DNA of 23,074 nucleotides from positions 1-23,074 of the forward strand of contig BNTV01000079.1 of NCBI GenBank assembly GCA_025996865.1. The letters run 5' to 3'. This document shows positions 6,996-13,619 of the stretch, piece after piece. The DNA comes from Bacteroidia bacterium. Lineage in GTDB: Bacteria > Bacteroidota > Bacteroidia > Bacteroidales > Azobacteroidaceae. The notes under the pieces were generated by a model, which worked only from the letters and a program-made list of their open reading frames with translations, did no database searches and was not told where the DNA came from. Each line of letters starts with the position of its first letter. Position 1 is the stretch's first letter. A program made the position numbers and the translations under genes.

Positions 6996-7808
6996 TTAAC
7001 GGCTGGGAATTTTAATCTCCGAAGTGAAAGGATATTTCAGGTTTTGACAAGAAGTCAAGTTTGCTTCGGCAGCTCCGATTTTCAGTTTTGCTTTCATTTT
7101 CAGCGGGACGTGGTTTTTGTCGTCGCTAACCCAGATTTCCATCGCATTTTTGGATTGGTTGAAAGCTTTATCGCCGATGTCGATCACCAAATAATAGGTT
7201 TTATATTTGACGGACTCGCTTTTTTCAAGGACTGCTTGGCCTTTGAAATGCACGGTAATGTTTATTTTCTCTTTTCCGACAAAACTTGAAATGTAAAATG
7301 TTTGGTTTTGCACCAATTGGGAGTAATCCAAAGTACGGGCAAACGTGAAAATGCTTAGCATATCGTAACCGGCATTGTCGGAAACGAGCGTCGTGTCAAA
7401 TTTTATTGTTTCTTCGTTTTGTTTCCGGACTCTGGCTTTTGTATAATTTGCGCTATACGCTTCGACGAATACTTCTTCCCAAAAATGGGTTTTTCCTTCA
7501 TTGACTTTACGGATGTGATAAAGCGGTTCGAGATCGGTATTGATATGTGAAAACAAGGTATCCCGGATTTTGAATATTCCGTCGAAAAAAGAGGTTGTCT
7601 TGAAATCCAAAACGGTTTTATAGGTGCTATTATTCTCATAAACAGCTCTTTTGGTGGTATGATTTGCCGTTCCTGCTTTCATCATGACCAAACCCCATTT
7701 GAAATTGATGTCATATTTCAATACTTCTCCTTCTTTAAAGGGGGCTTCTTCAGCGTGTGCCGAAGAAATCAATAAAAATAAGCCCAAAAGTAAGAATATT
7801 TTTTTCAT
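6996..7808 (-). CDS. DUF3108-family secreted protein
   Basis: I chose the ATG at 7806-7808, which starts a clear signal peptide (MKKIFLLLGLFLLISSAHA, cleavage before EEAPF). A longer frame upstream lies inside the preceding gene. The mature protein (about 250 residues) has the opening FKEGEVLKYDINFKWGLVMM and later AMEIWVSDDKNHVPLKMKAK, characteristic of DUF3108, a predicted beta-rich periplasmic domain without a known activity. Four bases separate it from the stop of the lipoprotein gene upstream. It is probably periplasmic or envelope-associated. The function is unknown. Confidence 0.85.
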   Translation of the reverse strand: MKKIFLLLGLFLLISSAHAEEAPFKEGEVLKYDINFKWGLVMMKAGTANHTTKRAVYENNSTYKTVLDFKTTSFFDGIFKIRDTLFSHINTDLEPLYHIRKVNEGKTHFWEEVFVEAYSANYTKARVRKQNEETIKFDTTLVSDNAGYDMLSIFTFARTLDYSQLVQNQTFYISSFVGKEKINITVHFKGQAVLEKSESVKYKTYYLVIDIGDKAFNQSKNAMEIWVSDDKNHVPLKMKAKLKIGAAEANLTSCQNLKYPFTSEIKIPSR

Positions 7809-7812
7809 TTTT

Positions 7813-9819
7813 CTATCGCGTTGCTGGTAAATCTCGTTGAAGAGTCCGGGGAGAATTTCCACCTGCCGGCATATTTGTCCGGTTGGAATTGGACTGGTTC
7901 GTATTGTTTCTTTGCTGATTCTTGTTTTGTTCGCTCCGTTTAGGCTTCTTTTCTGCCGGTTTGTTTTTGGTTATTTCCAACGGTTTTTGTTTGTCAACCG
8001 GCAGCATCCGGATATCCCATTCGACTTCAAGATCTGTGTTTTTACGCGGAAGGTCAATCGCTTTGGGATAATAATACACTTTTTCCGGTTGCAAATGGCG
8101 GGCATAATCGCCGGTATCCCATTTCCCGTTTCCATTGAGGTCTTCAATGTACCGCAAGTAGTATTTGCCGGGATTGAGATTTTCAAAAACAAGTTCGCCA
8201 TCATACAAAGCAGAGGTTTGAATCGCTATATCCGAATTATTTAAAAGTTCGCCAAACCCGTTGCCTTCTCCTCCAAGTATTTTCACATAGATATTGACAT
8301 ATTCTTCCTGCTCTTTGAACTTGAATTGAACGGATGTCGAGTCATTCCATTTATCATAAATGCTGAAAATGGCGGCAGAATCGACGATAATCTGAAATTC
8401 CCGTCCATAAGTCCAATCGTTATTGATATAAAAAATGCGCGGATTCAAGGTGTCTTTGACCATCGGGAAAGCCCGCGCTTCCCATAAAGTATCGACTTTT
8501 TGCCGTATTCGAATCTTTTTCGGATCAAATTCCCGAACGGGTTCGGAAAAAGTAATTTTTAAGGTATCGAAAATATCGGCCGAACTTTTCAGGGAAAGGT
8601 CGATTTTAAGAAAATCGATGGTTGCGGCTTCTTTTTCTAATTCTTTTTTGCTTTTTTTCTTGGGCGCTTCTTTTCTCCACATAAACCGAAGCGTATCTGT
8701 GACCGGCGACAAGTTAAACAAGGTGTCGGTTTGCCAATAATCGACTTCCAATCGGAGGGTATCGCGCTGATAGAGCAACGAATCGGTCAGCCAGTAAATA
8801 ATATTTTTCTTGTCCGGCGAATATTCCGGAATGTACCAATCTTCGCGTATATTTTCGATACTGTCTTCTTTTATCAAATAAATGGCTGGCGGCAAACTAT
8901 CGGCGGAATTAAAATGGAAAGCGAGTTGGTTCCGGATAGGCCGTTCCGACTTGGAAAGATATTGTGTTTCAAAATTTTCCTTGAAAAAGAAAAGCGTCAA
9001 ATCGTCGGGAGTAAACCGCGTATAATGAACTTCTTTAATTGTATCGACAGTTAGGCTGTCCTTCCAAACCGTGTCCATCCGGATGGCAGGCTCAAAGGAC
9101 GGAACAATCAGGGAATCGAGGAATGCGATTTCTTCCGTTTTCTGGTCAAATTTGTAATTGCGGTTCATATCTTTCAGTGCAAAAAGCCGGTAGGTTCCCG
9201 GCGCCGCATTGCGGATACTGAATTTTCCGCGGTCGTTGGTCATTGTAGTGCGCAAAAAAGACAGAGAAGTAAAAGCCGAGTCTTCCGGATTGGAGTGGAT
9301 TCCGACGATGACATTCGATAGCGGTTCCAAGTTTTCGGCATTGAGCAACAATCCGGATATCATTAACGAGTCGATTACATCGCCTGTTGAAAAAGCAAAA
9401 GTAAAACCTTCCAAGGGATTTTTTTCGTTGTTATCTACAATTCCGTTGGTGAAATCGAGCGTGTAAGTAGTGTTGAGAATCAAGGTATCTTTCAGTTCGA
9501 CCGAGATTTTTTTTCCGATGGCTCTGATTACCGGCGTTCGCTTTTGGGGCGGTGTAATGATTACTTTTTCCGAAGGTTTTTCAATGCTGATGTATTCATC
9601 AAATGACAATTCGATTTTGTGCCCTTCAAACCTTGTGGCGTTGGCGGGTGGATTGCTTTTAACGAAGCGGGGAGGAGTTTCGTCGATGTCTCCGCCTTCG
9701 GGGGAGCCGAGGCTTGCGCAGGAGAAAAAGAAGAATGAAAGCAATAAAAGGCCAAGAACGGCTGTCAGGACGAATCCTGCCCGTCGTTTTGCCAAAGTTT
9801 GATTGCTTTTTTGATTCAT
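7813..9819 (-). CDS. Large Ig-like-domain (Big_5) lipoprotein
   Basis: The 668-residue protein begins with a basic stretch, a hydrophobic segment and a lipobox ending FFSC (Cys34), then GSPEGGDIDETPPRF, which starts a Big_5-type Ig-like domain (to about residue 150, ending TFAFSTGD). A carboxypeptidase-regulatory-like beta domain follows (GKFSIRNAAPGTYRLFALKD). Near the C-terminus a similar LNPGKYYLRYIEDLNGNGKWDTGDY element recurs, and the tail is low-complexity Lys/Asn/Gln. It is probably anchored in the outer membrane or periplasm. The family is widespread in Bacteroidetes and its exact role is unknown. It is first in the operon with the DUF3108 gene and ribF, and has a consensus -7 box upstream. 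Confidence 0.85.
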   Translation of the reverse strand: MNQKSNQTLAKRRAGFVLTAVLGLLLLSFFFFSCASLGSPEGGDIDETPPRFVKSNPPANATRFEGHKIELSFDEYISIEKPSEKVIITPPQKRTPVIRAIGKKISVELKDTLILNTTYTLDFTNGIVDNNEKNPLEGFTFAFSTGDVIDSLMISGLLLNAENLEPLSNVIVGIHSNPEDSAFTSLSFLRTTMTNDRGKFSIRNAAPGTYRLFALKDMNRNYKFDQKTEEIAFLDSLIVPSFEPAIRMDTVWKDSLTVDTIKEVHYTRFTPDDLTLFFFKENFETQYLSKSERPIRNQLAFHFNSADSLPPAIYLIKEDSIENIREDWYIPEYSPDKKNIIYWLTDSLLYQRDTLRLEVDYWQTDTLFNLSPVTDTLRFMWRKEAPKKKSKKELEKEAATIDFLKIDLSLKSSADIFDTLKITFSEPVREFDPKKIRIRQKVDTLWEARAFPMVKDTLNPRIFYINNDWTYGREFQIIVDSAAIFSIYDKWNDSTSVQFKFKEQEEYVNIYVKILGGEGNGFGELLNNSDIAIQTSALYDGELVFENLNPGKYYLRYIEDLNGNGKWDTGDYARHLQPEKVYYYPKAIDLPRKNTDLEVEWDIRMLPVDKQKPLEITKNKPAEKKPKRSEQNKNQQRNNTNQSNSNRTNMPAGGNSPRTLQRDLPATR

Positions 9820-9840
9820 TGTTTTTTATTTTTTCGACTG

Positions 9841-9848
9841 CAAAAGTA
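9841..9848 (-). promoter_or_regulatory. -7 promoter box of the Ig-like lipoprotein operon
   Basis: On the minus strand tacttttg matches TAnnTTTG, with a preceding TTG as TTGTACTTTTGC, 22 bp before the ATG. No clear -33 element at the standard distance was found. Confidence 0.55.
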
Positions 9849-9912
9849 CAAAGAAAAGAGGAATAATAGTCTTAAAATTCTATAAATTGGCAGAAAGTTG
9901 AATAATATGCAT

Positions 9913-9920
9913 TATTTTTG
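9913..9920 (+). promoter_or_regulatory. -7 promoter box of truA
   Basis: The sequence tatttttg matches TAnnTTTG and lies 23 bp upstream of the selected truA ATG. A TTG at 9887-9889 is 23 bp further up, slightly wider than usual. It is divergent from the promoter at 9841-9848. Confidence 0.45.
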
Positions 9921-9942
9921 CATTTTATTCGTATCAAATAAA

Positions 9943-10725
9943 ATGGAAAGGTATTTTATTTATCTATCCTACAACGGCGCTAATTATTGCGGTTGGCAAA
10001 ATCAACCCAATGGTGTTTCCGTGCAACAAAAGATAGAAGAAAGTTTGGGCATTCTTTTACGAAAACCCGTTTCGATTACCGGCGCCGGGCGCACGGATGC
10101 AGGTGTGCATGCCTGCATGATGGTTGCTCATTTCGACTGGGACGGTAATGATTTCGAACCGGAAATTTTGACCGGTAAATTGAACCGTATTTTACCGCCG
10201 GATATTTCCATTCAAAAAATCATCCGGGTTTCGCCTGATTCGCATGCCCGGTTTGATGCGGTTTCGAGAACCTATCAATATTACATTTCTTTCCGGAAAG
10301 ACCCCTTCGGTTATCCTTTTCATTACCGTCTCAACCGTCCTTTGAATTTTGATTTGATGAACGAAGCGGCTTTCGTGCTTTTTGAATATACCGATTTTAC
10401 GAGTTTCAGCAAATTACATACGGATGTGAAAACCAACCTTTGCCGGATTATGCATGCTGAATGGACGCAAACGGTTGACGTCTGGGTATTTACCATTACG
10501 GCTGACCGTTTTTTGCGAAATATGGTACGCGCTATTGTCGGCACGCTGCTGGATGTCGGGCGGGGAAAATTGTCGATTGAAGATTTTAGGGCGGTTATTG
10601 AATCGAAGGACCGGGGCGGCGCAGGGAGTTCTGTGCCGGGGAATGCTTTGTTTTTAACGGATATTGAGTATCCTCCGTCTGTTGTCAAAAATTTAATACA
10701 AAATGTCAGAAATATGATACACTAA
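9943..10725 (+). CDS. truA: tRNA pseudouridine synthase A
   Basis: TruA converts uridines 38-40 of the tRNA anticodon arm to pseudouridine. I chose the ATG at 9943 ([12 protein letters not shown]), since the family starts directly with the RYxxxLxYxG strand. The upstream ATG at 9898 would add 15 unconserved residues and run into the promoter. The 260-residue product has catalytic Asp52 in [11 protein letters not shown], then [22 protein letters not shown] and a C-terminal [19 protein letters not shown], all diagnostic. Length is normal. Confidence 0.95.
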   Translation: MERYFIYLSYNGANYCGWQNQPNGVSVQQKIEESLGILLRKPVSITGAGRTDAGVHACMMVAHFDWDGNDFEPEILTGKLNRILPPDISIQKIIRVSPDSHARFDAVSRTYQYYISFRKDPFGYPFHYRLNRPLNFDLMNEAAFVLFEYTDFTSFSKLHTDVKTNLCRIMHAEWTQTVDVWVFTITADRFLRNMVRAIVGTLLDVGRGKLSIEDFRAVIESKDRGGAGSSVPGNALFLTDIEYPPSVVKNLIQNVRNMIH

Positions 10726-10729
10726 ATTC

Positions 10730-10760
10730 TTGTTTGTTAAAAATATATCCATTACTTTTG
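10730..10760 (+). promoter_or_regulatory. Promoter of the XRE regulator region
   Basis: TTG (10730-10732) followed after 20 bases by TACTTTTG (10753-10760) matches the Bacteroidetes sigma factor consensus. It precedes a 34-codon reading frame and the XRE gene, with a leader of about 120 nt. Confidence 0.6.
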
Positions 10761-10781
10761 CAAAACGATTAAGAATTGTAC

Positions 10782-10886
10782 ATGAAATTACTTATTTGCG
10801 ATTACAGATGTTTGATGGTGCCTCTGAAAATTGAATATGGGGAAGTTTCATTTATAATAAACCAAACAATAAAAACTTTTAACTGA
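10782..10886 (+). CDS. Possible 34-residue leader ORF
   Basis: This short frame runs from the ATG at 10782 to a TGA at 10884-10886 that overlaps the start codon of the XRE gene (TGATG). It encodes MKLLICDYRCLMVPLKIEYG and 14 further residues, which I do not recognise. The overlap would permit translational coupling, so it may be a regulatory leader peptide or chance. It has no strong ribosome-binding site. Confidence 0.3.
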   Translation: MKLLICDYRCLMVPLKIEYGEVSFIINQTIKTFN

Positions 10887-11197
10887 TGGAAAAGGTTCAT
10901 ATAGGATCAATTATTCATGAAAAAGTCAGGGAACAAGGCATGAGTGTTGCTGATTTTGCAAAAGCGTTGCATTGCAATAGAACGAATGCATATTCCATAT
11001 TTGAACGTAAAAATGTTGATGTGGAATTATTGGCAGATATTTCTAAGGTTTTGAATTGTGATTTGCTGTCGATTTACCAGAACAGTGTTCCAAATCCGGA
11101 CTGTATCGTTCTCATTGAAACCAATGAGCGAAAAATAAAAGAAATCCAGTCTGACGATTCGATTCGAATATTGTACGTTCAAAAATCGGGTAAATAA
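10886..11197 (+). CDS. XRE-type helix-turn-helix regulator
   Basis: The 103-residue protein has one N-terminal HTH: QGMSVADFAKALHCNRTNAY (about 17-36), followed by LADISKVLNCDLLSIY. This is the Cro/CI-type four- to five-helix fold. Its C-terminal 40 residues (PDCIVLIETNERKIKEI...) form a short strand-helix extension. It is the first gene upstream of the modified-peptide cluster and transcribed towards it, so it may regulate it, but the next clearly assigned gene (11551) is 350 bp away. The ATG overlaps the stop of a small upstream ORF. The role is inferred from position only. Confidence 0.75.
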   Translation: MEKVHIGSIIHEKVREQGMSVADFAKALHCNRTNAYSIFERKNVDVELLADISKVLNCDLLSIYQNSVPNPDCIVLIETNERKIKEIQSDDSIRILYVQKSGK

Positions 11198-11339
11198 ATC
11201 ATGCGAAAAGAGAGATGTTTTCGGGATTTTTCTTTCAAACAAGGCTCGCCACCTTGTTTAAAGGGGCCTCTGTATGAAGCCGATCCCCAATTAACCAATG
11301 AGTAAATGATATAAACCAAGATCCAAAAAGGCGATATAA

Positions 11340-11495
11340 AAATATGAATGTGAGCTAATTGGCCAAAACCCTGACAAGGTCTCAGGAAATTGGACGTGTC
11401 CGGCATGCAAAATGCAAGCAGGTTGCGAGAAAAAAAGAGCGGATCCGAAAAGCTTTGATAGAGTAGGAATTGATATGGTTAAGAATTTTTGTTAA
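11340..11495 (+). pseudogene. Cys-rich reading frame lacking a start codon
   Basis: One frame is open from just after a TAA at 11337-11339 to a TAA at 11493-11495. It reads KYECELIGQNPDKVSGNWTC, then PACKMQAGCEKK and a tail ending in NFC. The composition looks coding (CxxC next to a Trp, a later Cys). The first ATG, at 11412, would leave only 27 residues. The stop is followed after three bases by a strong hairpin. It may be the 3' end of a gene whose 5' part is frameshifted, a small peptide using a non-ATG start, or chance. I do not recognise a family; there is a vague likeness to rubredoxin-type CPxC knuckles. Confidence 0.3.
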
Positions 11496-11498
11496 ATC

Positions 11499-11531
11499 AA
11501 GGGTGACGGAAGTTGCTAATCCGTCACTCTT
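11499..11531 (+). terminator. Strong hairpin before the EreA-like gene (terminator or attenuator)
   Basis: The stem pairs gtgacgga (11503-11510) with tccgtcac (11520-11527), loop of nine, and extends by further pairs including one G-T wobble to 11499/11531. The following sequence is only weakly T-rich before an A tract. It lies three bases after the Cys-rich frame stop and 20 bases before the next ATG, so it could end upstream transcripts or modulate expression of the gene at 11551. Confidence 0.45.
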
Positions 11532-11550
11532 ATTAAAAAATTACAAAAAG

Positions 11551-13194
11551 ATGAAACGAGCATGCAAAACTTGTGCCAAAAACGGTAACAAACGAATATT
11601 CAATTATTTTTCCCTTCTAATAGGCATTTGGATTTTTGTATCTTATCCGGCAAAGAGTCAAATCCTTGAAGAAGACTATAAGATTATTCCGGTTAATAAA
11701 AATTTGAAAGATTTTCCGGAGAAATACGATGTTAGCAGTCCGCTTAATACTTTCCTGATTTATAATTACACAATAGGAAACGGGAAAAGCGAAGACTTAA
11801 TAGCCTTATCTTCTCTTCGAATAAAAAACAAAATTACCGATAATACACGCCGTCTTTCCGAAAAGGAATTAAATAAATACATCCAAGAAGTTGTCATTTA
11901 TAAAGATTCCGTTGCAGCCGTGATTTCGAGTTATGAAGATTCTCTATATACCTGTTGGTATTTTTCCCGTGAAAACGGACAATGGCTGAACACAGGAGAA
12001 GGGTGGGGCGGAGAAAGCCCTGAAGACGCGCGTGAAGTGTTTCTCAAAAATGCCGATACCCATTTGGCATTTGCCCGCAAAATAAAATTGTTGGACTCCG
12101 TATCGACCGATACAACGGCATTCGTTAATTATCTTAAAATACATGGAAAACAGCCCAAAGACTTTTTAATGAACGCATTGAAAAACCATAAATTGGTTTT
12201 CTATGGTGAAATACATTTCCGGAAAACATCCTGGGATTTGATGCGGCAACTTATAAAAGCGCCTGAATTTCACGATACAACGGGAACTGTTTTTTTGGAA
12301 CTTTCAGCAGACGCCCAAGCAGCGTTTGATACATTTTTCAGCAACAAAAAGAAGGATGCCAACATCATTCTGGATATTTTCCGAAAAGAAGAACTGACGG
12401 GATGGTTCGATAGGGGCATGTATGATTTTATCCTCAATTTGTGGGATCTAAATAATAGTTTGCCTAAAGAAAAGAAAATCAAGGTAGTGGCGACTGAATT
12501 TTCACGACCTTTTTACGCAACAATAACGACAAAAGAACAATATAAATCCTTCCTTAATGCAGTACCCGACAGGAATGAATGTATGGCTAATACGATTGAA
12601 ACTTATATTCAATCGACGCAAGACAAACGTAGTTGCCTTTTTATTGTCGGAAGCGGACACGCCTATAAGTCTTCTACTCTGAATCGTGGTGCTTATCAAA
12701 AAAACGGCAGGTCAGCGGCATTTATTTTATCAGAAAAATGGGGTAAAGAAAATATTTTTTCCATATTCACCCATTCACCGGTAATTTCAAATAAAGGATA
12801 TACTTATGGCAAAATAAGGAAAGGTCTTTACGATTATGTTTTTGAAAAAAACGGGAACAAACAAGTTGCTTTCAACCTGCATAACAGTCCTTTTGGAAAA
12901 GAATTGTTCGATGCTTCCTCCGAGTTATGTTTCGATATGAAAACAGGCGCTTTCGAGGACAATTATGATGGCTATATTTTCTTAGAACCTGTGGATGAAG
13001 AAACAAGGAGTGTACCTTTGTATGAAATATTTACAGATAAATTTATTAATGAAATAAAAAAACGTGCGAGTACCGTCGGCGAAGAACAAATCGTTTTTGG
13101 AAATATGGAACTCAAAGACCTTAACCGAACTCAACTTTTGCAAAATATGAAGAAAGATGAGAGAGGTAAAAGATGGAAACTTAAAAAAAATTAA
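11551..13194 (+). CDS. Secreted EreA/ChaN/TraB-like putative hydrolase
   Basis: I chose the ATG at 11551 (preceded by acaaaaag); the longer open frame begins only at a TTG and crosses the hairpin. The 547-residue product has a basic start with CKTC and a signal-like segment (residues 16-36, possible cleavage in PAKSQ). The first part (40-190) is unassigned. From residue 205 it shows KLVFYGEIHFRKT (GEIH 219-222), VFLELSADAQ (Glu250), RNECMANTIETYI (341-353) and FIVGSGHAY (GSGH 367-370). These are the order and spacing of the erythromycin esterase/ChaN/TraB (Tiki-like) superfamily, which uses paired Glu-His motifs. It likely acts in the periplasm or envelope. The peptide precursor gene starts 68 bp downstream, so processing, degradation or self-protection are possible roles. 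The substrate is unknown. Confidence 0.65.
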   Translation: MKRACKTCAKNGNKRIFNYFSLLIGIWIFVSYPAKSQILEEDYKIIPVNKNLKDFPEKYDVSSPLNTFLIYNYTIGNGKSEDLIALSSLRIKNKITDNTRRLSEKELNKYIQEVVIYKDSVAAVISSYEDSLYTCWYFSRENGQWLNTGEGWGGESPEDAREVFLKNADTHLAFARKIKLLDSVSTDTTAFVNYLKIHGKQPKDFLMNALKNHKLVFYGEIHFRKTSWDLMRQLIKAPEFHDTTGTVFLELSADAQAAFDTFFSNKKKDANIILDIFRKEELTGWFDRGMYDFILNLWDLNNSLPKEKKIKVVATEFSRPFYATITTKEQYKSFLNAVPDRNECMANTIETYIQSTQDKRSCLFIVGSGHAYKSSTLNRGAYQKNGRSAAFILSEKWGKENIFSIFTHSPVISNKGYTYGKIRKGLYDYVFEKNGNKQVAFNLHNSPFGKELFDASSELCFDMKTGAFEDNYDGYIFLEPVDEETRSVPLYEIFTDKFINEIKKRASTVGEEQIVFGNMELKDLNRTQLLQNMKKDERGKRWKLKKN

Positions 13195-13208
13195 CCGAAA
13201 TAAAAACG

Positions 13209-13220
13209 ACTTTCGAAAGT
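13209..13220 (+). promoter_or_regulatory. 12-bp perfect palindrome upstream of the precursor gene
   Basis: The sequence actttcgaaagt is fully self-complementary and lies 42 bp before the precursor ATG, in the 68-bp gap after the EreA-like gene. It could be an operator. No consensus -7 box follows it. Confidence 0.35.
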
Positions 13221-13262
13221 AGTGATTATAAATTTTTATTAACAATTAAAACTTAAACAACA

Positions 13263-13484
13263 ATGGAAAAAGTTAAATTTGAAGACTTGTCTTTTGGCAA
13301 GGAAAAACTGAAACTGGAAGAACTTGCCGTTTTAGAAGGAGGTATAAATCAGAGGGTTCCGAACGATTTGGTGGATGGCTGTGGTACCGGAGTATGTAAT
13401 GACGTCCGCGAGATTGGAGCCGGCTTTTGTGACGGAGGTGCGGTTTGTACTTCAGGAATTGGCGTTTGTAACGGGAAAACTTGA
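13263..13484 (+). CDS. RiPP precursor peptide with double-glycine leader and five-Cys core
   Basis: The 73-residue peptide has a charged leader, MEKVKFEDLSFGKEKLKLEE LAVLEGG in two parts, ending Gly26-Gly27. Hydrophobic residues stand at -4, -7 and -12 (Leu24, Leu21, Leu16), the C39-peptidase recognition pattern. The 46-residue core starts INQRVPND and carries Cys40, 45, 56, 62 and 69 in Gly-rich context, with related motifs GTGVCND and GIGVCNG. This fits GG-type Bacteroidales precursors modified by radical SAM enzymes. The maturase, C39 exporter and HlyD adaptor follow on the same strand. Cys thiols are the likely sites of thioether crosslinks, but the exact bridge type cannot be read from sequence. 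A terminator hairpin follows its stop. Confidence 0.85.
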   Translation: MEKVKFEDLSFGKEKLKLEELAVLEGGINQRVPNDLVDGCGTGVCNDVREIGAGFCDGGAVCTSGIGVCNGKT

Positions 13485-13545
13485 TAACGTTTTTAGCACA
13501 TTTTATTGTGTATGAAATTGTTATCGTAGCAATGTAATTTTATAG

Positions 13546-13595
13546 GAGGTTGTTTTGAGAGTTAACCTTTTTGAAGACAACCTCTTATTTTAGTT
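13546..13595 (+). terminator. Terminator between precursor and maturase genes
   Basis: The stem pairs gaggttgt (13546-13553) with acaacctc (13577-13584), extendable inward, and is followed by ttattttagtttt. Partial termination here would give more precursor mRNA than maturase/exporter mRNA, a usual arrangement in peptide clusters. Confidence 0.75.
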
Positions 13596-13619
13596 TTCAT
13601 TAAAAATAGATATAGTTTT

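Larger units (their letters stand above)
11198..11550 (+). other. Structured gap between XRE regulator and EreA-like gene
   Basis: These 353 bases hold no intact recognisable gene. They contain a 34-codon frame (11201-11305, MRKERCFRDFSFKQGSPPC...), a perfect 8-bp hairpin (aaacaagg 11237-11244 with ccttgttt 11252-11259, inside that frame), a Cys-rich open stretch at 11340-11495 and a strong hairpin at 11499-11531. No consensus -7 box was seen, so the genes downstream may be transcribed from further up. Confidence 0.5.

Noticed and set aside
11179..11406. 75-residue minus-strand reading frame
   Set aside because: It lies opposite the end of the XRE gene and the structured gap, with no promoter and no familiar motif.
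11470..11550. N-terminal extension of the EreA-like protein from a TTG start
   Set aside because: It runs through the strong hairpin, lacks a ribosome-binding region and would put 27 residues ahead of the signal peptide.
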